NCBI GenBank assembly: GCA_036564195.1
Contig: DATCLA010000240.1
Span: forward strand, 1-7,068
Reading direction: 5' to 3'
Length of the DNA stretch: 7,068 nucleotides
Source of the DNA: DATCLA01 sp036564195
Lineage (GTDB): Bacteria > Bacillota > UBA4882 > UBA8346
Below, piece after piece: positions 1 to 6,632 of the stretch. Position 1 is the stretch's first letter. Every line of letters begins with the position of its first letter. Position numbers and translations under genes: made by a program. A model generated the notes under the pieces. It did no database searches. It was not told the DNA's origin and was given only the letters and a program-made list of their open reading frames with translations.

Positions 1-261
1 GTTATGGGAGGCATCATGAATCAGCTTGCCGGAATGGTCTTTAACAGCTTACCGGTGATTGGATGGATTTTTGGCGCGCTAATCTTTTTGTTTGGACATT
101 TATTGAACTTTGCCTTGAATGTTTTAGGTGCCTATGTTCATTCCAGCCGTTTACAATATCTAGAGTTTTTTGGTAAGTTTTTTGAAGGTGGCGGGCGACC
201 GTTTACACCTTTCAGCAATAAACCTAAATATACTTTTTTAATTAACGAAAGGGAGGCCTAA
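1..261 (+). CDS. ntpI: V-type ATP synthase subunit I, C-terminal end (partial, 5' end outside window)
   Basis: This is the 3' end of the gene for the large membrane stator subunit (subunit I, the a-subunit equivalent), which forms the ion half-channels facing the proteolipid ring. The frame is open from base 1, so the true start lies upstream; the in-frame ATGs at 4 and 16 are internal. The visible 86 residues contain the last long hydrophobic helix (roughly residues 17-46), then the family signature HSSRLQYLEFFGKFFEGGG, and a tail ending near RPFTPF. The arginine in HSSRLQY (codon 148-150) lies where family members carry the second of two conserved channel arginines, by comparison from memory with yeast Vph1. 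The gene ends with TAA 3 nt before the K gene, so the two are co-transcribed. The cytoplasmic N-terminal half cannot be assessed. Identity is secure from the signature and the neighbours. Confidence 0.95.
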   Translation, partial: VMGGIMNQLAGMVFNSLPVIGWIFGALIFLFGHLLNFALNVLGAYVHSSRLQYLEFFGKFFEGGGRPFTPFSNKPKYTFLINEREA

Positions 262-264
262 CAT

Positions 265-729
265 ATGTTAGAACAATGGGGTATTTTTCTGGCTTACGCA
301 GGTGTGGCAATTGCAGTTCTTTTTTCGGGGTATGGTTCAGCCTATGGAGTTGGTCTGTCGGGGCAGGCGGCTTCGGGAGTGGTAACCGAGGATCCCGGAA
401 AATTCGGTAAGTCTGTAATTTTGGCTGCATTACCAGGTACTCAAGGAATTTATGGTTTTGTTATCGGAATGCTTATGTTTACCAAACTTTCCGGTTTAAC
501 CCAAATGACAACTTTGACCGGTTTACAGTTTCTAATGGCTGGCTTGCCGGTGGGGATCGTCGGTTGGTTATCCGGTATCTGGCAAGGACGAGTCGTCGTG
601 GCGGCAATGGGAATTTTGGCCAAACGCCCCGAAGAATCGACAAAAGGAATTATCTATGCCGGTATGGTTGAAACCTATGCGATTTTAGCTTTTGTTATTT
701 CCTTCTTTTTGGTGAACAACATTAAGTAA
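265..729 (+). CDS. ntpK: V-type ATP synthase subunit K (c-ring proteolipid, predicted Na+-binding)
   Basis: This 154-residue membrane protein forms the rotating ion-carrying ring. It is a duplicated hairpin with four membrane helices (about residues 7-31, 50-73, 84-110 and 127-151), the same size class as the 156-residue Enterococcus hirae NtpK. The first hairpin carries LPGTQGIYGF (L56, T59, Q60) and the second carries Q107 and, in MVETYAILAF, the essential carboxylate E136. These match the five Na+ ligands known in E. hirae NtpK (L61, T64, Q65, Q110, E139), with the Q-to-E spacing of 29 identical. There is only one carboxylate per four helices, because Q60 replaces the glutamate of the first repeat. 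The ATG at 265 is preceded by GGGAGG (251-256) with an 8-nt spacer. The gene sits 3 nt after I and 14 nt before E. Na+ coupling is an inference from these residues. Confidence 0.96.
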   Translation: MLEQWGIFLAYAGVAIAVLFSGYGSAYGVGLSGQAASGVVTEDPGKFGKSVILAALPGTQGIYGFVIGMLMFTKLSGLTQMTTLTGLQFLMAGLPVGIVGWLSGIWQGRVVVAAMGILAKRPEESTKGIIYAGMVETYAILAFVISFFLVNNIK

Positions 730-743
730 AGGAGCTTCGGCTA

Positions 744-1349
744 ATGAGTGATGTGAAGGCGTTAACCGAAAATATTATAGGTCAGGCTAGAACCGAAGCT
801 GAACAAATTACCAGACAAGCTACTGCCGAAGCTGAAAGCATCCTTCAGGAAGCCAGACAAAAGGCAGCAGAGCGTTCTGCTAAATTAGCTGCGGACTATC
901 AACAGAAAATCCTCATCCTCGAACAGCGGTTACGAATTGAGGCGGAGCTGGAAGGTAAAAAGAGAATGCTTGCCGCCAAACATCAATTAATTGAGCGGGT
1001 TTTTGAAGAAACCTTGAAAGCATTAAAGAAGCTGCCTGCTAAAAAAAGAAATTCATTTTTAGCTCGTAAACTAGCGGAAGCTGGAAGTGAACACGGTGGT
1101 GAAGTCCTGGCAGTCGGCTCCCGTGCGGAGTGGACGGCGATTATTAAAGAAGCTAATGAATTACTGGCCCGTTCCGGTAAAATTGCCCAGTTAGTACTAT
1201 CAAGCAAAATACCGGATTTGGAGGACGGCTTTTTATTGAAGGGCCCCGGATTTACCGTAGATGGTTCCTACCAGGCCATCTTGAGTGAGATTAAGGAGGA
1301 AACCATACCCGAAATCGCCCAGTATTTGTTTGAGGCCGAAAAGAGGTGA
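744..1349 (+). CDS. ntpE: V-type ATP synthase subunit E (peripheral stalk)
   Basis: This 201-residue cytoplasmic protein is the stator-stalk subunit that, paired with a G/H-type helix, ties the catalytic head to subunit I. The first ~90 residues are a continuous charged, alanine-rich amphipathic helix (for example ARTEAEQITRQATAEAES) typical of the E/G coiled coil. Residues ~95-201 form the globular head-binding domain, including DGFLLKGPGFTVDGSYQAIL (161-180), a pattern recognised from bacterial E subunits. The length is normal for the family. The start ATG at 744 has AAAGGAG (728-734) upstream. Its stop codon TGA (1347-1349) lies inside the ribosome site of the C gene, which suggests translational coupling. 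The G/H partner is not in the window and is probably encoded upstream of I, as in Thermus and Enterococcus. The N-terminal coiled coil alone would be uninformative, so the call rests on the C-terminal domain and the gene order. Confidence 0.93.
   Translation: MSDVKALTENIIGQARTEAEQITRQATAEAESILQEARQKAAERSAKLAADYQQKILILEQRLRIEAELEGKKRMLAAKHQLIERVFEETLKALKKLPAKKRNSFLARKLAEAGSEHGGEVLAVGSRAEWTAIIKEANELLARSGKIAQLVLSSKIPDLEDGFLLKGPGFTVDGSYQAILSEIKEETIPEIAQYLFEAEKR
1341..1349 (+). promoter_or_regulatory. Ribosome binding site deciding the subunit C start
   Basis: AAGAGGTGA differs at one position from the ideal anti-16S complement AGGAGGTGA. It contains the TGA stop of the E gene and lies 5 nt before the GTG at 1355. 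A start at 1346 would lie inside this site, so 1355 is the better start. The overlap of stop codon and ribosome site suggests that ribosomes finishing E re-initiate on C. Confidence 0.6.
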
Positions 1350-1354
1350 CGGCG

Positions 1355-2338
1355 GTGCGGGAACGCAACTTTGCCTATGCAGTGGGCCGGATCCGTGCTT
1401 TGGAGACAAAGTTATTGGATGCGAATCAATTAACGCGGATCGCCGAGGCATCCGACTTAGCTGATGCTTTAAGTAAATTGGGGGAGACGGAATATGCTCC
1501 GTTCTTAGCTGGTTTGAAACAGTCAACAGATTTTGAAACTGTTTTGAATCAAGAATTGCTCCGGGTTGCTCGACTGATAACAGAACTTTCGGGTAACGCA
1601 CCGGAATTTCAAATCTTGCGTCAGCGTTACGATGTTCAAAATCTGAAGGTGCTTCTCAAAAAAGCAACAGTTCAACCTGATGAGCTCTCCTGTGTTGGCA
1701 TGTGGCCTCCAGAGTGGTTAATTGAAAAAGCAGCCGATCGTGATTGGACCGGACTGCCTTCGTTATTACGTCAGGCAATTGAGGAAGCACAGCAAAAGTT
1801 GGAAACCAGCGACGACGGTCAGGAGATCGATCGCATTCTGGATTCTGCTTGGTTTACTTTGGGTTATCAAACCTTAAAAACAGGTATTTCTCAGCTTTTC
1901 TTCCAATGGTGGCTAGCTTTAATTGACCTAACGAATTTACGTACTTTTATCCGGCTACGTTTAATCGGAATGCCATTATCGGACTTTTCTAAATTTTGGA
2001 TTGACCAAGGGACCTTACCTTTAGAAAGTTTTAACGAACTTTGGGATCAACCTGATGAAAAAGTAGCATTATGGTTGGATAATACCCGCTATGATAAATT
2101 GCTGTCGGGTGGGGCAGAGACGATTGCTTCCCTTTCAAAATTGGAACGGGAATTTGATAATTATCTGATTGACTTGTTCTATCCGGCTAAAATGATTTCT
2201 TTAGGGATTGAACCAATAATCGGTTATTGGTTAGCTAAGGAGTATGAAGTTAAGAATTTACGGATTATTCTTGTTGGTAAGAGTAACCAGGTGGAAAATG
2301 CAGAGATAAAGGAGCGGTTACGAAGTGCTTACGCATAA
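1355..2338 (+). CDS. ntpC: V-type ATP synthase subunit C (rotor-ring connector, d-type)
   Basis: This funnel-shaped cytoplasmic subunit (327 residues from this start) caps the K ring and receives the D/F shaft; it is the counterpart of eukaryotic subunit d. It begins with FAYAVGRIRALETKLL, the characteristic N-terminus of bacterial C subunits, and ends with VKNLRIILVGK followed by a charged helix and a terminal tyrosine-alanine, also typical. The body is helical, with several tryptophans, and has no membrane segment. Two GTG starts compete: 1346 (overlapping the E stop by 4 nt) and 1355. I chose 1355 because AAGAGGTGA (1341-1349), which matches 8 of the 9 bases of the ideal AGGAGGTGA, sits 5 nt before it, whereas 1346 has only a GAGG about 10 nt upstream. 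The difference is three residues. The end of this gene overlaps the F gene by 14 nt. Confidence 0.94.
   Translation: MRERNFAYAVGRIRALETKLLDANQLTRIAEASDLADALSKLGETEYAPFLAGLKQSTDFETVLNQELLRVARLITELSGNAPEFQILRQRYDVQNLKVLLKKATVQPDELSCVGMWPPEWLIEKAADRDWTGLPSLLRQAIEEAQQKLETSDDGQEIDRILDSAWFTLGYQTLKTGISQLFFQWWLALIDLTNLRTFIRLRLIGMPLSDFSKFWIDQGTLPLESFNELWDQPDEKVALWLDNTRYDKLLSGGAETIASLSKLEREFDNYLIDLFYPAKMISLGIEPIIGYWLAKEYEVKNLRIILVGKSNQVENAEIKERLRSAYA
2308..2314 (+). promoter_or_regulatory. Ribosome binding site for subunit F, inside the subunit C gene
   Basis: AAAGGAG lies within the last codons of the C gene, 10 nt before the GTG start of F at 2325. It supports that GTG as the start. No other start in that frame keeps the conserved N-terminal strand (HKIAAIGEEDAVLGF). 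Confidence 0.6.
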
Positions 2339-2660
2339 AATTGCCGCTATCGGTGAAGAGGATGCAGTTTTGGGCTTTAAAGCCCTGGGAATTGAGGTTT
2401 ATCCGGTAGATGGGCCGGAAGCAACCGTAACTCTTCTCAAGCAGTTAATGAACGATCAGGGTTACGGGATCGTGTTTGTTTCCGAGTCCATGGCGGGTCA
2501 AGTGGAAGAATTAATGGCTGAAATCGGCTCCCGGCCATTACCCAGCCTGGTTTATATTCCGGGAAGTAAGGGCAGCCAGGGTTTTGCAATGCAGCGGATG
2601 CGTAAAATCATCGAGCGCGCAGTGGGAGCGGACATCTTGTCAGGAAAAGAGGTTGAATAG
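2325..2660 (+). CDS. ntpG: V-type ATP synthase subunit F (rotor stalk)
   Basis: This 111-residue cytoplasmic protein binds subunit D to form the central shaft. It shows the two halves of the family. The N-terminal Rossmann-like domain starts KIAAIGEEDAVLGFKALGIE (residues 5-24), with the conserved glycine-phenylalanine-glycine spacing, and the C-terminal segment has IPGSKGSQGFAMQRMRKIIE (79-98) followed by RAVGADIL. The length is typical. The start is a GTG that overlaps the end of C by 14 nt, so translation of F is probably coupled to C. The gene ends 3 nt before A. Names differ between species: this protein is called NtpG in Enterococcus hirae and AtpF or subunit F elsewhere, so the symbol follows the Enterococcus scheme. 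The assignment is firm from motif and position. Confidence 0.94.
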   Translation: MLTHKIAAIGEEDAVLGFKALGIEVYPVDGPEATVTLLKQLMNDQGYGIVFVSESMAGQVEELMAEIGSRPLPSLVYIPGSKGSQGFAMQRMRKIIERAVGADILSGKEVE

Positions 2661-2663
2661 TGA

Positions 2664-4421
2664 ATGGGTGTTGGCAAAATTGTTAAAGTTTCCGGCCCTT
2701 TGGTAGTTGCCGAAGGCATGGAAGATGCCCAGATGTATGAAGTCGTCCGGGTTAGTGATAAACGTTTAATCGGTGAAATCATTGAACTCCGCGGTGACCG
2801 GGCTTCAATACAGGTCTATGAGGAAACCACCGGATTGGGTCCGGGAGAACCGGTCTATCTGACAGGTGCGCCGTTAAGCGTAGAGTTAGGTCCGGGATTG
2901 GTGGAAGCCATTTATGACGGAATCCAACGTCCTTTAAACGTAATCGCCGCCAAAGTAGGCGATCGGATTACCCGTGGTGTTGAAGCGGCGCCTTTGGACC
3001 GGGAGAAAAAATGGGAATTTGTTCCTACCTTAAAAGCCGGTGCAACTGTGACTGGCGGCGATATCATCGGAACTGTTCAGGAGACTGTGATAATTACCCA
3101 TAAAATTATGATCCCGCTCGGAATCAGTGGCCAGTTGATCAAGATTCAATCCGGGCAGTTTACGGTGACCGATCCGGTGGCCCAAGTTAAAACTGCCAAC
3201 GGTAACGTAGTTGATATTACCATGATGCAAAAATGGCCGGTGCGTCAAGGACGACCGTATCAGGAAAAATTAACCCCTACCGAACTGATGGCAACCGGGC
3301 AGCGGGTGATTGATACCTTCTTTCCCATTGCCAAGGGGGGCACGGCTTGTGTTCCCGGTCCTTTTGGCAGCGGTAAAACCGTAGTCCAACATCAGCTAGC
3401 TAAATGGGCTGACGCTGATATTATCGTTTATGTCGGTTGCGGTGAACGCGGTAATGAAATGACCGATGTCCTGATGGAGTTTCCGGAGCTTAACGATCCC
3501 CGTACCGGTCATCCCTTAATGAAACGGACAGTGTTGGTAGCCAATACTTCCGATATGCCGGTGGCCGCTCGGGAAGCTTCGATTTATACCGGAATTACTA
3601 TTGCGGAATATTTCCGGGATATGGGATATTCCGTTGCGATTATGGCCGATTCGACCTCACGTTGGGCTGAGGCGCTCCGGGAGATCTCCGGCCGCTTGGA
3701 GGAAATGCCCGGCGAAGAAGGTTACCCGGCTTACTTGGGTTCACGTTTGGCGGATTTTTATGAAAGAGCCGGAAAAGTCGTTTGTTTAGGAACTGACCGG
3801 CGCCAAGGCCTAGTGACGGCCATTGGAGCAGTGTCTCCGCCTGGCGGTGATTTGTCCGAACCGGTAACTCAATCCACCTTACGAATTGTTAAGGTTTTCT
3901 GGGGATTGGATGCTTCATTGGCTTACCGCCGTCATTTTCCGGCGATTAACTGGTTAACCAGTTATTCCTTATATTCCGAGCGGTTAAACGAGTTTTTTGC
4001 TGCACAAGTCTCTCCCGAGTTTAATGATTTGCGGCGGGACGCTTTACGGATCTTACAAGAAGAAGCAGAGTTGGAAGAGATCGTCCGGTTGGTGGGAGTA
4101 GATGCTTTATCAGCCAAAGACCAATTGACCATGGAGACGGCCCGGGCCATCCGTGAAGACTATCTGCACCAAAATGCTTTCCATGAAATAGATACTTATA
4201 CTTCTTTGCGTAAACAGTTTTTATTGTTAAAAGCGATTTTAACATTTGACCGGGAGTCCCGGATTCTTTTAGAACAGGGAATACCAATTCGTAAATTAGT
4301 TGAAAACCCGGTTCGGGAAAGGATTAGCAAAGCAAAATACATCCCAGAGGACGAAGTGGACAAAATTCAAGCAATCATTGATGAATTAACTGAGAAGACT
4401 GCCCACCAGGTGGAGGTGTAA
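2664..4421 (+). CDS. ntpA: V-type ATP synthase catalytic subunit A
   Basis: This 585-residue nucleotide-binding subunit catalyses ATP hydrolysis or synthesis in the A3B3 head. Its order is an N-terminal beta-barrel (about 1-70, starting GKIVKVSGPLVVAEG), the A-specific 'bulge' insertion (about 110-190), the nucleotide-binding domain and a C-terminal helical domain (about 440-585). The Walker A motif GPFGSGKT is at 232-239 (K238, T239), the catalytic glutamate in GER is E261 with R262 beside it, and the Walker B strand ends at D329 in VAIMADSTSRWAEALRE. These numbers coincide with those I recall for E. hirae NtpA (593 residues), so the catalytic core is intact and unshifted. There is no intein at the P-loop, unlike some archaeal homologues. 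The start ATG has a GAGG (2649-2652) at a rather long 11-nt spacing. The gene lies 3 nt after F and 3 nt before B. Confidence 0.98.
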   Translation: MGVGKIVKVSGPLVVAEGMEDAQMYEVVRVSDKRLIGEIIELRGDRASIQVYEETTGLGPGEPVYLTGAPLSVELGPGLVEAIYDGIQRPLNVIAAKVGDRITRGVEAAPLDREKKWEFVPTLKAGATVTGGDIIGTVQETVIITHKIMIPLGISGQLIKIQSGQFTVTDPVAQVKTANGNVVDITMMQKWPVRQGRPYQEKLTPTELMATGQRVIDTFFPIAKGGTACVPGPFGSGKTVVQHQLAKWADADIIVYVGCGERGNEMTDVLMEFPELNDPRTGHPLMKRTVLVANTSDMPVAAREASIYTGITIAEYFRDMGYSVAIMADSTSRWAEALREISGRLEEMPGEEGYPAYLGSRLADFYERAGKVVCLGTDRRQGLVTAIGAVSPPGGDLSEPVTQSTLRIVKVFWGLDASLAYRRHFPAINWLTSYSLYSERLNEFFAAQVSPEFNDLRRDALRILQEEAELEEIVRLVGVDALSAKDQLTMETARAIREDYLHQNAFHEIDTYTSLRKQFLLLKAILTFDRESRILLEQGIPIRKLVENPVRERISKAKYIPEDEVDKIQAIIDELTEKTAHQVEV

Positions 4422-4424
4422 CCG

Positions 4425-5807
4425 ATGTTAAAAGAATATCAAACCGTCAAGGAAGTTGTCGGCCCATTGATGCTGGTTGAACAGGTTTCCGGAGTTAAAT
4501 ATGATGAACTGGTGGAGATTAGGACCGGTAATGGTGAGTTACGCCGGGGCCGGGTCTTGGAGACCAATGGTAATCAAGCTTTGGTCCAATTATTTGAAGG
4601 TTCAGCCGGGATTAATCTGAAACAGAGTAAAGTTCGGTTTTTAGGCAAAAGCCTAACTGTGGACGTGGCACCGGATATCTTAGGCCGGGTTTTTGATGGA
4701 ATGGGTCGACCCAAAGATAAGGGAGCGCCGATTATTCCGGAGCGCAGTTTGGATATTAACGGTGCTCCGATTAATCCCTATGCCCGAAATTATCCTTCTG
4801 AATTTATTCAGACCGGAATTTCAGCTATTGACGGCTTGAATACGTTAGTCCGGGGACAAAAGTTACCGATCTTTTCCGCTTCCGGATTACCCCACTCCCA
4901 GCTGGCAGCACAGATCGCCCGTCAAGCTAAAGTACTGGGGACCAGTCAAAAATTTGCGGTCGTCTTTGGCGCAATGGGAATTACCTTTGAAGAAGCCGAG
5001 TATTTTGTGGCCGAATTTCGAAAAACCGGAGCGATTGAGCGGGCTGTCTTATTTTTGAATTTAGCCAATGACCCGGCGATTGAACGGATTTCTACCCCCC
5101 GGATGGCCTTGACTGTTGCAGAATATTTAGCGTATGACTTGGAGATGCACGTGTTGGTAATCTTAACCGATATGACCAACTATGCCGAAGCCCTGCGTGA
5201 AATTTCGGCGGCCCGGAAAGAAGTTCCCGGACGGCGCGGTTACCCAGGTTACCTTTATACCGATTTGGCTACCATTTACGAACGGGCGGGCCGGATTAAA
5301 GGACGTAACGGTTCAATTACCCAGATTCCCATCCTGTCAATGCCGGAAGATGATAAAACCCATCCGATTCCTGACTTAACCGGGTATATTACCGAAGGCC
5401 AGATTATTTTGAGCCGGGAACTCTACCGTAAAGGGATCTTTCCGCCCATTGACGTACTGCCGTCCTTATCGCGGTTGAAAGATAAAGGAATCGGTCGCGG
5501 TAAAACCCGTGAGGACCATGCTGATACCATGAACCAGTTGTTTGCGGCCTATGCGCGGGGGAAAGAAGCAAAGGATTTGGCAGTTATTTTAGGTGAAGCG
5601 GCTTTAACCGAAACTGATAAGAAATTCGCTAAGTTTGCTGATGAATTCGAAAAACGCTATGTCAGCCAGAGAGAGGATGAGGACCGTTCAATTACCGAAA
5701 CACTTGATCTAGGCTGGGAACTATTGACCATTTTACCAAGAGCAGAACTCAAGCGGATTCGCGACGAATATATTGAAAAATATCTGCCACAAGCTAAAGC
5801 TAACTAA
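4425..5807 (+). CDS. ntpB: V-type ATP synthase subunit B (non-catalytic)
   Basis: This 460-residue partner alternates with A in the hexameric head. It begins with the beta-barrel motif TVKEVVGPLMLVEQVSGVKY (7-26). At the position of the P-loop it has the degenerate SASGLPHSQL (151-160), which lacks the GKT of a working Walker A and so marks it as B rather than A. The arginine finger that completes the catalytic site of A is R350 in LPSLSRL (codon 5472-5474), the same number I recall from E. hirae. ALREISAARKEVPGRRGYPG (256-275) is another strong family block. Length is typical. The start ATG has a perfect GGAGGTG (4412-4418) with a 6-nt spacer, the strongest ribosome site in the operon. The gene follows A by 3 nt and precedes D by 15 nt. 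Confidence 0.98.
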   Translation: MLKEYQTVKEVVGPLMLVEQVSGVKYDELVEIRTGNGELRRGRVLETNGNQALVQLFEGSAGINLKQSKVRFLGKSLTVDVAPDILGRVFDGMGRPKDKGAPIIPERSLDINGAPINPYARNYPSEFIQTGISAIDGLNTLVRGQKLPIFSASGLPHSQLAAQIARQAKVLGTSQKFAVVFGAMGITFEEAEYFVAEFRKTGAIERAVLFLNLANDPAIERISTPRMALTVAEYLAYDLEMHVLVILTDMTNYAEALREISAARKEVPGRRGYPGYLYTDLATIYERAGRIKGRNGSITQIPILSMPEDDKTHPIPDLTGYITEGQIILSRELYRKGIFPPIDVLPSLSRLKDKGIGRGKTREDHADTMNQLFAAYARGKEAKDLAVILGEAALTETDKKFAKFADEFEKRYVSQREDEDRSITETLDLGWELLTILPRAELKRIRDEYIEKYLPQAKAN

Positions 5808-5822
5808 ATTGGGGAGGTCATC

Positions 5823-6461
5823 ATGGAAATCAGGGTTAATCCGACCCGGATGGAACTGTTGCGTTTAAAAAGACGGTTGAAAGTTGCCATTCGTGGCCAT
5901 AAACTGTTAAAAGATAAATTTGATGAGCTGATGAAAAGTTTTATGAAACTGGTAGAGACCAACCGGAAGCTCCGTCAGGAAGTGGAAGCGGAATTATCCG
6001 GCGCTACTAAAGGTTTTATGATGGCCCGAGCAGTCATGTCTCGCGAGGCATTGGAGGCGGCCATTGCCCTTCCCAAAGTTAAAGCAGAAATCACTGCCAC
6101 TACCCGTCATATGATGAGCATAGAAGTTCCGGAATTTAAACTTCAAGAACCGGATCGGGTCGGTAGTATTTATCCATATGGTTTCGCCCAGACTTCAGCT
6201 GAATTGGACCACTCCATCCGTAAACTTTCGGCCAGTTTGAACAGTTTAATCAATCTGGCGCAGGTTGAAAAAACAGTAGAGCTGTTAGCAGCGGAAATTG
6301 AAAAAACCCGCCGTCGGGTCAATGCCTTGGAATATGTGATGATTCCCCAATTAGAATCGGCCATCAAGTCGATTACAATGAAACTGGATGAAAACGAGCG
6401 TGGTAATTTGACGCGTTTGATGAAGATTAAAGACCTGGTACGAACAGCTTCAAATTCATAA
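5823..6461 (+). CDS. ntpD: V-type ATP synthase subunit D (central rotor shaft)
   Basis: This 212-residue cytoplasmic protein is the rotating axle inside A3B3 and links with F and C. It has two long coiled-coil helices. The N-terminal one starts with the signature VNPTRMELLRLKRRL (5-19) and runs to about residue 75. The C-terminal one, about 125-205, contains KTRRRVNALEYVMIP (161-175), a hallmark of the family. A short central part around SIEVPEF (99-105) forms the protruding head. Length is normal. The ATG at 5823 is preceded by GGGGAGGT (5811-5818). This is the last gene of the ATPase unit, as in many bacterial operons; the next gene starts 171 nt later behind its own promoter-like sequence. 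Nothing appears truncated or unusual. Confidence 0.96.
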   Translation: MEIRVNPTRMELLRLKRRLKVAIRGHKLLKDKFDELMKSFMKLVETNRKLRQEVEAELSGATKGFMMARAVMSREALEAAIALPKVKAEITATTRHMMSIEVPEFKLQEPDRVGSIYPYGFAQTSAELDHSIRKLSASLNSLINLAQVEKTVELLAAEIEKTRRRVNALEYVMIPQLESAIKSITMKLDENERGNLTRLMKIKDLVRTASNS

Positions 6462-6469
6462 TCCCTTGA

Positions 6470-6493
6470 TTGCCGTTTTTTTAAAAACGGTAA
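6470..6493 (+). terminator. Stem-loop after subunit D, possible weak terminator or 3'-end hairpin
   Basis: TTGCCGTTTT (6470-6479) can pair with AAAACGGTAA (6484-6493), with one G-U pair and a 4-nt loop. It starts 8 nt after the stop codon of D, where an operon terminator is expected. No U-tract follows (the next bases are gagaaatag) and the stem is AU-rich, so it is not a canonical intrinsic terminator. It may instead mark a processed or protected 3' end, or allow partial read-through into the NifU gene. Confidence 0.4.
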
Positions 6494-6513
6494 GAGAAAT
6501 AGAAGGCATTTTA

Positions 6514-6542
6514 TTGCTATTTTGTCAGTTTTCTGCTATTAT
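6514..6542 (+). promoter_or_regulatory. Predicted sigma-A-type promoter for the NifU-domain gene
   Basis: A -35-like TTGCTA (6514-6519, 4 of 6 consensus bases) and a -10-like TATTAT (6537-6542, 5 of 6) are separated by exactly 17 nt, and a TGC directly before the -10 gives an extended -10 element. The predicted transcript starts near 6549, leaving an untranslated leader of about 84 nt that contains the 17-base palindrome. The call is by eye; the region is AT-rich, so chance matches are possible. Confidence 0.5.
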
Positions 6543-6577
6543 TTTTATGGTTAGTTATTCTGAGTTAAATCTATTCT

Positions 6578-6594
6578 GATTAGTTAAACTAATC
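6578..6594. repeat. Perfect 17-base palindrome in the leader of the NifU-domain gene
   Basis: GATTAGTT (6578-6585) and AACTAATC (6587-6594) are exact reverse complements around a single A. The site lies between the predicted promoter and the ribosome site. With a 1-nt centre it resembles a dimeric repressor operator more than an RNA hairpin, although a stem with a larger loop is possible. The regulator, if any, is unknown. Confidence 0.55.
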
Positions 6595-6619
6595 AAGAAG
6601 ATTTGCTCTATTTAAGAAA

Positions 6620-6625
6620 AGAGGT
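6620..6625 (+). promoter_or_regulatory. Ribosome binding site deciding the NifU-domain gene start
   Basis: AGAGGT lies 7 nt before the GTG at 6633, an ideal spacing. The upstream in-frame TTG at 6603 has no comparable site and would put the ribosome site inside the coding region, so 6633 is preferred. Confidence 0.65.
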
Positions 6626-6632
6626 AAATTTA

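Noticed and set aside
1233..1601. A 122-codon open frame on the minus strand spanning the E/C junction.
   Set aside because: It overlaps two well-supported genes, has proline/serine-rich low-information translation and no ribosome site of note.
3340..3400. Possible intein insertion at the P-loop of subunit A, as found in some archaeal homologues.
   Set aside because: The GPFGSGKT motif is continuous and the protein has the normal length of 585 residues.
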